Source: Pseudopyrenochaeta lycopersici
Taxonomy: Eukaryota > Ascomycota > Dothideomycetes > Pleosporales > Pseudopyrenochaetaceae
NCBI GenBank assembly: GCA_003313425.1
Contig: NHZP01000013.1
Location: forward strand, 186,001 to 250,000
Length of the DNA: 64,000 bases
Direction of reading: 5' to 3'
Shown here one piece after another: positions 10,801 through 22,900 of this stretch. The notes under the pieces were generated by a model. The model saw only the letters and a program-made list of their open reading frames with translations, searched no databases and was not told where the DNA came from. A program made the translations under genes and the position numbers. The first letter of the stretch is position 1. Every line of letters starts with the position of its first letter.

Positions 10801-13800
10801 CGCTCGTATAGCACCACCTTTCCGGGATCACTCAATGGATCATTGGCGAGTAGGCTAGTAACAAGCCTACCCACCGCGTCGTACTGGAGCTTGAATGCAT
10901 ACCCCTTTTCGTTCCAAGTGCGCAGTAGCGTGCCATTGAGGTTGAATATAGCCCAAGTGCGACCCTTTTCAGCGCTGATGCTGTGTAGGGACTGCCCCAA
11001 CATGTCAAAGTTATTGCGTAGGGTGATGCGTCCCTGAAGATCGCCATTCTCTACGACGGGGTCTCTTACAATGAGGGCTCGGCCATCAATACTGAGCTCT
11101 GTGCGTCCAAACAGCTTCTCCTCCACTCCGTTCTGTTCGTGACCCTCGAGTTGCGTTTTATTGTGCGACATATTGATGTACGCTCTACCAAGTGAGTCAA
11201 GGTAGACTACGCCAGGGGTTCTGGCATGCGCTGCAGTTAGCGCGGCAGCCGTTTTCTGATGCACATCTGCTTCAGGGCCGCTATTCCAGGCATGCCACGT
11301 CTGAAATTGCGGACGGCTTTTGAAGTAAGGCTCGGTGAATTTGGCAATGCTTGAATCGGTGACTGGGTTATCGAGCACAGTATCATTTGCGTCCCATGAC
11401 TCAGTCTTCCATGGGCCGTAGATTGTTTTTGTATATGTTTTGTCTGGGTATATGCTCGCCACAACCCTTCCTAGTGCGTCATAGAATGATGTAGTAGGCT
11501 GACCAATCTTAACGTCTGGCTCGAAACTTGGCCGATCCGAAAAAAAAGGCTCAAAAGCCTGCACAGGAAGGCCTTTGTTGTTGATTATCCCCCATCCGCT
11601 CGACGCCCAACGAGGGCTGAACGAGCCGTCCCTATACAGAATATCTCCATTTGCATCCAGGAGAACAGAATCGTCGGAACCACGAGCCGGCACTTTGCCA
11701 GCCTCTATCTGGCTCTTGACCTGAATGACATTTCCTCCGCCTTGGAAGAATGCAAACTCATGATGGATCATGTCTGGTGTCAGCGGTCCGTCTGAATCCC
11801 GATTTGTCCGTTTCAGCGACAGCATCACTGCTGGACGAGGTGATTCTGGGGAGGATCTCGAGTAGGCGAAGTAGTCGTAGATTTGCCTGGACGTCGCGTG
11901 GCCAAGCAAGGCTTGGGAATGTTGAATAGGATTCTGGAGTACTGCCTGGATTGCTTCTTCGTCTAAGTCCGGCTCAAACCCAAGCAAAGAATCTCCGTCA
12001 TTGTCCTCCTTCTTTCCATGCACGGCTGATCCAACCACTAACCCTAGCGTGTCGTACGCAACTTCCGATCGATTTCTGTTGATGTCGGTTATAACTTTCG
12101 TCTGGAGGACGCGGTAGTCATTGCCCGGTGAAATAGTTCCATCAATGCCCCTATCCCCCGATGTGATTTTATTCCCCATCGCATTTCTCGTCTCAACAAG
12201 CAACAAGTCATACCGATCATACTCCACAAACGACTCAGCCCCTAATGGGTCTCTAAACCTAACAGCCTTAAAGAAGTGCTTTCTGGCAAAGGCCAGTTCT
12301 TCACCCGGGTCCTGAGCCCAAGAGTAGAACAACTCACCGCTGGGAACCCAGTGCTCGCCAGCCACAATGCTCTCGGGGAATAGTCCCTTAGCAGCCATCA
12401 TCTCTCCTGTGACATAACCCCCGTGATTATGGTCTTCCTGCCCTGTTAGGAGCTCCTCTATGTTAGGTTCAAGCGGTATCCCATCCCTCTTCAGCAAGTT
12501 AGCGACGTGGTCTCCGCTGAACGCTAGCGAATACGATCTCCCTGGCAGCGCCAGGCTCTCTATTTCTTTCAAGGGCAACAGGCTGGTCAGGTCGTTCCGT
12601 CTGAATAGATTTCTTGCCTTGGAAAGAACTCTCAAGCTCAAGACATTGGGTTCAGCACTCTGATGGTATTCCAGTCTCTTTGCTCCTGTGATCCGGCCAA
12701 AGTTGTTCCATTTCCAGTATTCTGGGTCAAACAACGCCCCCTTTTCCAGCTCCTCGTAACCAGTAACCTCCCATGTCCCACTTTCGCATACGGACGGCAG
12801 GAGATAGGTTCCAGGTGTTTGAATTGTAATTGATACCACAGCCTCCTTGTAAATGACGTGGGTCTTGGTCTGCTGCTCCCGATCCCAGACGGTGGGCAAG
12901 TCCATATCTTCCACCCTCCTGCCGTAAGACACCGCCAGCTCCCTTAGCGCAGTGCCATATGGATCTCGTTCTAGAACAATTGAATGGCTACATCTCGCAT
13001 CTGATGGATCCCGCTCTGACGCTACCGTCACAGACTCAGACTGGGTTACCTGGAAGCTGGCATGGGGGGTCGATGACGACGAAGCCTGCAGAAGTCGCAG
13101 ATTGTAAACGGACTCGCCGATTGAGTACGGAACCTTGGACCGCGTCACAACTAATGAGGAAGACTTGGCGTCTGCATCGTCTGCATAGATCTCAGTGCGG
13201 ACGACTGCCCCAGCTAGCGCGCGGCATGCATCCGCATAGTCTGCATCCGAAATATAACTTGGTATGTCTTGCCCCAAAAACGAGGCCTTACCTCTTGATG
13301 GGTCGTTAAAGTACTCTGCTTCGTAGTACCGAGCACTGTCGGCTGTGTCAAGGCCCAGATGGAACCAGGTCTTTGTGTGGACAGGAGGGAGATAAGTGTC
13401 GGGGCTCTCGTTGTCCCAGCCGTTGTTGCCGGCGTCCTCAGAAAATGTGCCAAAGGCTTCGGTATCCCACTGCTCGACCATGCCGAAACCTTTGAACTCG
13501 CGTTCCACAGGATCGTAGTACCCGTGGTGATATGCATATCGGGTGGTGGATCGGTGTCGCGAGATCAGGTCCGTCATCGTTGACGACTCAACAACATTGA
13601 CTGGAAAGGGTAGCTGGGTGTGCCACGCCCGCCCGGCTTCCTTATCCCTGAGGTATTGTGCTGTCGATGACCCATATCGAATACGTGTCTCGGCACCCAT
13701 GTTGGTTTTGACGCCAGTTAAGAGGTAAGGTTTGTGGCTACCCATCAGTCGGATGTACTGCATGGACTGCTTAGATTCGTCGTCCGTAGATGCCGTGGAA

Positions 13801-15995
13801 AAGACTAGGCTCGCCGTCCCATTTCCATGAATATCCGCTGTGGTGATTCTGTCCATTCCATGCAGCTTAGGTGAGAAGTCAATGGTAACCGGGTCAAGGA
13901 AGGCGTTCCCGCTGATGTTGAGGTAAATTTTGATACTGTCTCGATGGATATAGATCAAGTCTGAAGGACCTGACCCATCTACATCAGCTAGTAACACATT
14001 CTGCACATTGAATATATCCTCATGGTCGAAACACGGTGAGTTATCCATGGTCACCTTTTCTCCAAAACGACCATAGCCTAAGTTCGGCCAGTAACACACC
14101 TCACCGTTGCAGATGCGGACAATATCAGACAACCCATCTCCGCTGAAATCTGCCGCCCGCATCCGCCCCTGGTCTTGCTGCGAAAATGCAGGCAGGCCTT
14201 CGTCATCTTCACGGAGAGACTGATCCAGGGAGAACGCCTCACCGTACCCAGACTCTCCCAGCGAAAGATGCCATATCGGGCCATCTCCGCTTGCCGTCAC
14301 GGTGTCTGGGATGCCATCACCGCTAAGGTCGATGCTTTGCACCGGCAGATCGATCGCTACGGCGCTAAGCTGATTGGGTATGGCTCTCCAGCCTTCCCAA
14401 CTTTCGTCTGCAGGTCGACTCTTGAAAAAGCCTGTTGTGGTGCCCACAGCCTCTATGACGGACAACAGCCCACCCGAAGAAATATCACGGAATTCTGTAG
14501 TCCCCTGCGCGCTATCAGGAGCTGTGACTCGTGGTTTGTACCCGACAATCTCGGGAGCTCGAAACATAGGTTTAGCATCGCCCTGGGGCTCGAGCTGGGA
14601 GTTCAAGGGCGTGACGTTGCGCTTGTAGTACCAAACATCGTCAAACTCGGTCAATATAGAAGTGATGCCTTCACCGAAGAGGTCAACCCACTGCGTCTTG
14701 GGTGATGCGAAACCCGCTGGAAGATTTTCCAAGGCCGCCTCGTCGATGCTTTCCGGTGTAGTCGAGATTTCAGATTGGGTGTATTCTAAGGTTAGCGGAG
14801 GTAGTTGCCGCTTGATGTATCCCCCAGATCTATTTCGTCGAAAACAGCGCTTGTACACGGATGTGAGGAAACTATACTGAGGGGTTTCGGGTGACCACTT
14901 CTGGTCGTATGAGAAAATGAGCGCTTGAACCAGGCAATCAGCGCCTACGTCGGCCTCCTCTGGAAAGTGGTGAAACATCAGGAAGCGCTTGCAGAGTCTT
15001 GTAGTCCTGATCTCAAAGCCGGATTGATATGTCGAAAACGCATCCGGCCGATGACTCCACGCCCCTCGATCTCGAGGAGTTGGGTTTTCGTCGTCATGCT
15101 CACCGTAGTCTAGCAGTCCTTCAAACATCCAGTGCATTCTATCTAGTTCCTCGTCGCTAACAAAAAGAGGTCTTGCACCTTCGCTGCTCAATAATGGTGT
15201 TAAATTACCGTATAAGACACTTTTAATGTAAATATTGGCTGTTCTCCTTACGTCCCCTATATTTCCCCGGTTAGCTTGATGCGCAGCGCCCGTGTCAACG
15301 CCGACGCCATTCTCTCGCAAGTATCGGTAGACAATCGCACTGCCTCTACTATCTCGCACCTCGCTAAGCTTCCACTCAAATATCTGTCCCGGAGACGTTG
15401 GGTTGAAGATCCGGCTTGCTTTTGTTTTGCCAAACACCGAAAGGACGTTGTCGGCGCTCGTAACCCGCCAATGGACGTCGGTTGCATCCACTACGCCCCG
15501 GCAGCATTGAACGAGAGAAAAGCTCTTTTCGACTCTCGGGCGGTACTGCTGGACATGATATCCCGGAATCACATTAGCGGCCGTTGAAGTCTGGTCGCTC
15601 ATCGGAATCAATTCCCCCATTCCGGTCAAGACAAATTCATCGGAGTGGCTGAGATCGTTGTATTGAGGGCTGCCTTTACTAGTCTTACGCGAGATGGAAG
15701 GGATGGAGATCGTCCAACCAAACCCGAATATGGAGTTACCACTTCCGGAATCATATTGTAGGGATAGTGGGGGGCTTGACCCATCCCTTCCTCGACTTGT
15801 TGGCAGGGCAATGTTCAAGGATCCGGTACCGGTAACTGGGGAGCATTTGAATTCTGAAGTGATGTTGTTAATTGCACCACCAGATTTTGGCAGAGTGATC
15901 GATGGGGAGCTAGCCGATGATGAAGTATGGTTTTGAGGGGCATCGTTTGACGATTGACTATTTCTGGCCATGCCCATGGCCTGATTTGCTTCCAT
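7892..15995 (-). CDS. Fused TcB-TcC-like toxin-complex protein (SpvB/FG-GAP/Rhs)
   Basis: Two exons, 15995-9703 and 9632-7892, joined by a 70-nt GT-AG intron, give ~2,677 aa. Order of domains: an SpvB-type N-terminal beta-propeller start (about 25-320); FG-GAP/VCBS-like repeats rich in D-x-DGxG patterns (about 430-740); the TcB middle region; YD/Rhs repeats; the Rhs core closure around residue 2270 (CDPAGMVDGNNLYAYARNNP, then DPGG). A ~380-aa variable tail follows, containing a Gly/Ser then Pro-rich linker and a compact last ~130 aa. In bacteria TcB and TcC form a hollow cocoon that holds the effector cleaved from TcC. The frame is open upstream to 16130, but Met at 15995 fits the SpvB start better. 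The gene is divergent from a TcA-like gene. The near absence of introns over 8 kb contrasts with its neighbours and suggests bacterial ancestry (inference). Confidence 0.88.
8402..8473. repeat. Eight tandem 9-bp units inside the TcBC gene
   Basis: Units of ACCGCTTCC or close variants start every 9 bp from 8402 to 8465. On the coding strand they encode a Gly/Ser-rich flexible linker between the Rhs-distal region and the C-terminal module. Copy number may vary between strains, since the first units are identical. Confidence 0.85.
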
Positions 15996-16903
15996 ATGTA
16001 ATCTTGAGAATACCAAAGGACTGTGGTAGCTTGGCCAAGCACTATGGAGGCGCGTCTGTAGATATTGGAGTCTTAGGCGTTTGATACAACCACTTTGAAT
16101 ACGGCAACTCCTGAGGACATCTAATATCAATAGTGATTATCTTAGCCGGTTTCAGGCGGCGCACGCGCATGCCAGTTTTATCAGTTCGTTTGCTGGTGGT
16201 TTGAAGGGAGGTCGAGATGGGGTAGGCGGGGGCTGCCTCCGAAAAGCAAAACGAGAACCCTCGAGACCCAGCTCATAAGATAACACCTAACAATCCGATT
16301 CCCTCTTAAACAGGGATAGCGTGGACTCACCTTGGCCGCTAGACAAGTACTGTATATTAAGACGATGTTTCCGCTAATCGGCGAACGGAAGTTGCGCCAT
16401 AGTTCGATTCCCAAGATTCTCTAACCCCCGCCATCTTGGCCGCGACGTTTCTCAGCCAGCAATCGCGAAACTTACCAAGCAATCTTTCAAGAATAAATGG
16501 AGAGAAAATTCCAACAATGCCTTTGTGGTTTCTTCTACACATTTCATCTCTTCTTTGTGAATTTTAGAGTTTTCGATTAGGGTCTTACTGAGATATTGTG
16601 TTATCTATTCGACGATTTCGGGTGAGAAATGGCGTAGCCGAGATAGTTGAGCGAATATGTTAGCGTCGAAGGATTTTAATTCGATATTCAACCCCGCGTA
16701 CGGCTGAGAGCTTCATTTTCAGCCCCAGCTGAACTGGTCGCATTGCCCCGCCGCAAACCTCTTTACATCATGGCTTTCGCCTCGCGATATCGGAAAGCGG
16801 GAGCTGTTATGATGGTACATTGACATTGGCATGAGAGCGAATTCCTTTTGTTACATTTTGCACAATACTGACCACTACGAGCCGTTCTGGCTATGCACCC
16901 ATC
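15996..16903. promoter_or_regulatory. Bidirectional promoter region of the Tc-like gene pair
   Basis: These 908 bp separate the presumed starts of the divergent TcBC and TcA genes. No gene is convincing inside it. If the TcBC start were at 16130 instead, the region would shrink to 773 bp. Shared regulation of the two subunits is inferred from the arrangement only. Confidence 0.55.
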
Positions 16904-19900
16904 ATGCAGTCAATCCCAACTGAGTTCAAAGTCAGCGGTGTCGTGCGTAGTCAATACGGAAACCCTCTGGTAGAACAGACCATTGAGGCTCGCGATATCG
17001 ACTTGGGAAGATATGTCACCATCGGCCGCGCAGCGACCAGTTCCACTGGCAGGTATGAACTAAGCTTCAAACCAGCTCAATTATCGTACACGGGCAAGAA
17101 AGCCGCCAATTTGCGAATCGTGGTTTTGGATGCTTTAGGGAAGTGGATTGCTCAGTCCGCCATTCTTTTCAACGCTCCGGTGAATGCCACCATCGATGTC
17201 ATCGTTGGTGGGCCGGACGTCCTCGGCCTACCGGAGTTTTATACGGTGCTAAACGATATAAACCCTATCCTTAAGTCCCAAACGCCGCCCCTGACTCCTG
17301 CCGATCTGAAAGTGACTCCGGAACGTGATGATCTTGCTGTCATTGTGGGCCAGACGGGCATTGCAAGAGACAAGCTGGAGGATATTGTCACAGCCCACCG
17401 GCTTTCAACCACTCTGTCAATCAATAGTGAGGGACTATATGGCCTTTTCAGAGTGGAGCTCCCGAGCGAACCGGGACTGCTGTTGGCACAGCCCCCTGCG
17501 GCTGTCAAAAAGGCCATCATTAAGGCGATGGCTGATAACATCATCAAAGCCAGGACGGATAGCGAGATAGAAGCTTTCACTGCCTCATTCACTGACGCCG
17601 CACTGAATCGAGCGTCAGGAGATCCAGATCAGGGGGTCCCAATGTCCCCAATGACCCGCATCCTGAAGCTATCTAGTCTGCGTGACCTAGAAACCCTGGT
17701 GAAAACCTTCGCCCAACACAATGGCAGCCCACAACAGTTCTGGAACAAGTTGCGGAGTCTCCCGGAGACCAAGCCACATATACAGTCCATACAATTATCG
17801 CTCCAACTCGGTGTGGTGACTATGAACCACGCCCCTCTCATCAAAGGCCTCCAGAGCCGCACGGACATCTCGTCCTTCAGCGACCTCGCCAGGTTCAGGA
17901 AAAAGGACTGGATTGGCATGATCAATCAGGAAGGCATCGGTGTGCCCGATGAAGTTCCCGGAGCCACTACTGAGGAGAAAACACAAAATTTTGCTGCCGT
18001 GATGGAGAACATGATTGAGGATGCGCTTCCTCACCACTTTTTCGTACAGCGACTCCGGGATGCGGATGATGATGCGGAGTTTCAAGCGCTCCCTGGTAAA
18101 CCTGATCTGCAGACGTTTTTCTCGAAGAATCCAGATTTTGATCTCACTAAAACGCGGTTCGTCGATTTCGTATCCAAGAAGCCTACCGCCCTCGAAGGAG
18201 TGCGTAACGCAGCTCAACTGAGTGAAGATGCTGGAGGCATCCAGCGCCTTCATATTATCGCACCCCGATACTTCCAAGTCCGCCACCTTCTTACAGCTGG
18301 CTTGTCCTCCTCCCAGGCGATTGCACGTATGGGCCGCTCGAGCTTCATTATCAAATATTCGTCCAGCTTGGGCGGCGAATCCGAAGCCTTGTCCATCTTC
18401 AACAAGGCAAGCTATGCTCACTCTATGGCGTTTGGACTCGTGGCCAATTATTCCAATAATAGTAGCTTGATCAATCTACCTGTTATGGCGCCTATCGAGC
18501 TGATACTTGGTGACTCAAAAGTGGATAAGGGCATCCCCGACTGGAGCTCGCTTTTTGGTAGCCCCGACACCTGTGCCTGCGACGGATGCCTCGCCATGGA
18601 TAGTCCGGCGGCCTACTACGTCGACATTCTGCACTTCTTGAAAGATCGATCGATTGTGAAAAGCATCTCCCGCCAGGGTGGGAGCATCTCCTCTGTGCAG
18701 TTCCAAACGCGTGCCGACCCGTGGACTGGTCGTACGGTGGAGAAAAGCTTCAAGGATGCCTTGTTTGAGCGCCGTCCAGATCTGGAGATGATTGAGCTCT
18801 CTTGCGAGAATACCAAGCTCCCTCTCCCGTACGTGGATCTAACACTGGAAATTCTCGAGAATGCGCTGGCCCCACCACCAGCCTTTTCGAAAATTACGCT
18901 TCCAAACACACCAGAGATCCTTTCAGCCCTCAATAGCGGCAAAGTCGGAACCATTCGAGATAAGTTCACTCCTCCCCTCTCCGAATCGGCATCCATCAAC
19001 CAGATTAAAAAGGATAAACGATGGGTTGTCGACGACGCGGCATATAGCTACCGTATCGAACGGGACACCTCGGCCACTCCACCAACGGTGCAAGTAGTCA
19101 CGCGCAGTCTGCAGACAACCGGGTCTGCGGCTGAGCGCGGCGCCGTGTCTCAGTACCGTAACTGGGCGGCGTACGACGCGCTGTCAAAACAAATCTGGCC
19201 TTGGGAGCTCCCGTTCGATCTGCATTTCCTGACAGTACGAGCGTATCTCTCCCGCGTCGAGGTTTCCCGTCCGCAGCTAATGCAGGCGCTTTCGCCGACG
19301 GAACTAAGCCTCACTATTGACCGGCTTGATATTGCTCGTGAGGGCTTGGGCCTTTCAGCGAACGACTATGGGCTCGTTGCTCGACAGGCCAGCCCTCCGA
19401 ATCCTGCAGTTCAGGTGTGGAAGTTGTATGGATTCCCTGCAGAGACACTGTCGGTCAGCAACTCCATCCAGGATCCGGCGGATAAGTTTGCTGCCATTAA
19501 AGACGGACGATGGGCTGATGTCCTCACCGGAAGGGTTGATGTGTTCTTGCAGCAGAGCGGTATCGAGTACCTCGATCTGTTGAACTTACTTGAGATCCAA
19601 GCGCTATTCTCGGGGTCCAATACTGCAGTAATCAGCGCCCGGGATAGCGAAAAGGTGGACCCGAGTACTTGCAAGCTGGACGACTTGCGGATCGAAAACT
19701 GGCAGTCGGACGCTGTGCTCGAGCGGATCCACAGCTTTGTTCGGCTGTGGAAGAGGCAGTCTGGGTGGAGCGCTATCGATTTGGGTAAAGCTTTACGAGC
19801 GTTCAGGGACACGGCCTCAAATATTGTCTCCTTCACTCAGACATTGGTCGTCCAGCTGTCGCACGTTAAAAGAGTGCAGGACATGCTCGGCATTGGCCTC

Positions 19901-22900
19901 GAGACGACACTTACATTCTGGCGCGACTTAGAGATCTCTTTCCTTCCAGACCACCGTGCTGAAGAGACGGAACGTCAGCAGTCATTTTATGAACGGATAT
20001 TCTGCAACGCAAGCGTCCTTCGCGAGCGCAGCCCCATCTTCACCAAAGATCCCGCGACGCTCAGTGGTACTATTACCGCGCAAATTGGCCCAGTGTCGGC
20101 CAGCTTGGGTATCAGTTCCAGAGACACCTCCTTGCTCATTGCCGAAAAAATGGTCATAGCTACAGACCAGCTGAACATCTCGACCTTGTCCCAGCTCTTC
20201 AGGCACAGCTCGCTCGCTGGCACACTGGAATTGCCTATCCCCGATTACATAACCCTCCTCCGTACGACGGGGATATCTCCGTTCTCTTCCCCAAGCACGA
20301 CGAGTACTTCGGTCCTTCGTTTCCGCAAACTCTTGTCGTCGGGATTCACCCTCCCGGAGCTGAACTACCTACTCCGTCACGAATTTACAGTTGATAGCGA
20401 AGTTAACCCAGCCGACTCATCCTTGTCTGCATTACTCGATGGCGTCCGCACCAGCTTGAGGGCCATTGTGTCACAGAATACTTTCCAGGCAGGTCAGCGG
20501 GATGATAAAGGCCAGCTTGTAAAGGCCAAGCTTCTGCAGCTCAACTGGGCCCCCGAAACGGTGAACAGAATGGTCGACCAGCTAAACAACTCAGCCACAT
20601 TCGAGGAAAGCCTGGATTCGTTCCCTGTTCTAGCCGCTGATGTAGTCGCGGAGGTGGTAGGCAAATTGACTTTTGATCCCGAGTCTAAGATGCTCAGCAC
20701 TGTCGGGGTCATGTCTCCCCTTGAACGGGATCTGCTACTGGGAACAAGAGGGATGGATGAGCCTTCGAAAAAGGCAGTGTGGGCGCTCTTTAACATGCCT
20801 CGAACGTTTTTCCAGCGTTACTGCCGTCTCTTTGTGCCTCAGGACTACAGCACGCCACTCGATGCTTTACCACCTGACACGATTATCCCCCTAAGTTTGG
20901 CCAGCAGGATCATATTCGATCCTGCGAAGAAAACTTTGACATGCAAAGGCCCACTGACGGAAACTGATCGGTCTCTGTTGCTGTCGAACGTGCCTGCTGG
21001 GAGTGCTTACCACACGGCAATCAAGACCCTCTTTGACAAGCCCTTGGCGTCCCTAGCAGACGACGAAAAGACGCGCAAGAACACTTTTTTGAGTACAGAC
21101 GACGTCTCGCGGCTATTCGACAATGCTGGAGCCACCAATGCGGTGCTCAGCCCACCAGAGCGGTTCGTGAGCCTGTTGGCGAAGCTCCTTCCAGCCATCC
21201 AGAGAGTCCTCTGCACACAGGGCGTGGTGCGCGCTGTCGCCAACGACGCAGGCACGCAGACTCAGGACGTCGAGTATGTGCTCAGTCATCTCAGCGTCGT
21301 CAACGGTTTCTCGGTCCTCGAAACCATGTGTGACGCAGGTTTTGTGCAGTCGAACCCTGTGATCCCCGCTGCGCGTTCGCTCTTCCCGAGCCATTTTGCG
21401 GCGCTGGTGCTAGTCAAGAAAGCGATGCTGGTCCTCGCAAAGTTCAAATTCACGTTCATCCAGCTCAGATGGTTGTTCGAGTTCCGGAAGAATGCAAGTG
21501 ACCCGGCTGTGGGCTGGCTGGATCTGAACTCGCTGCCGCTGGCAGGCTCAACGCCATCACCCACGCCGGCTGTGAGCGCCGAGAGGTTCGCAGCCTGGGA
21601 GAGACTGAGCAGACTAGTACGGGTAAGAGACAGGCTTGGCGCCAAGGGAGCGACGCTCTTGGACACTGTCTTCACCCAGGCCCGCTCCCCCTCCGCCACC
21701 GTCGACGCCGTCCTGGCCAGCCTAGCAGAGCCGCTGGGGTGGCCTGAGACAGAGCTGAAAGAAGTCAGCAAGGCAATTCTCGGGCTCTCTGACCTGCGCT
21801 CTTACCAACAAGAGGCTGGACTCGATCGACTCCTCGACGCGCTTGCCGTGCTTGAGCAGCTGGGATGCTCTGCATCAGACGCAGTCGCGCTTGCCGTACC
21901 AGTTCCTGACCTGGCAACCTCGCAGCTTGCTGTGCAGGTTGTCAAGTCCAAATATGACCAAGACACATGGCACGTATTATTCCATGGGAGCGCTCTTCTT
22001 CTTGTATTCTAACTACCTACTATAGGCTATCATCTATTGCCCGCCCGCTCTGCAACACGTTGCGCGAGCAGCAGCGTGCTGCCCTCGTGACGGGTCACCT
22101 TTCCTCTCGTCGCGCTGCGCAGCTCGGCTGGAGCTCGCCGGCTGATCTTTCCGCGCATTATCTGATCGACGTGGGGATGGGGCCTTGTCAGCTGACCTCA
22201 CGCATCAAGCAGGCCATCTGCTCAGTGCAGACGTTCGTGCAGCGCTGCCTGTTGAACTTGGAAGCCCGCAATGAGCTGGTGCCCAATGACGAGGTCGACG
22301 ATCGCTGGCTGGAGTGGAGCTGGATGAAGTACCAGAACGTGCACGGCGCCAACTACCGCATCATGATTTCGCCCGAGAACTACCTCGAGTCGGACGTGCG
22401 CCAGGACCAGACGCCGCTGTTCAAAGACCTCGTTGCCGAACTGCAGCAGGCTGAAGTCACGCAGGACGCGGTGGAACGCGTCTACCGCAAGTACTTGACA
22501 GGCTTGAATGAAGTGTCCCGCCTTGAAATTGTCGGCCTTTACCACGAGGAGGAAAAATACGGCTCCAGCCCCCCGGCAGTCGACATCATGCACATCATCG
22601 GCCGCACTCGGGGCCAGAGCCGAAAGTACTTCTACATCCAGCGCATCGACTCGCACTACTGGAGCCCAGGGTGGGTCCACATCGAGGTCGACATCCAAGG
22701 CGACCACATTCTCCCCATTGTATGGAACAGGCGCCTCTTCCTCTTCTGGGCCGAGTTCGTCCACAGACAAGACCAGGCACCTGTCGTCATGCCTGGTTCC
22801 GGACAGACTCTGCCCACGGCACCCAACTTTTGGGAGATCAAGATCGCATGGAGCCAGCTTGACAACGGCCGCTGGCTGGGCAAGCAGGTGTCAGAGGCAG

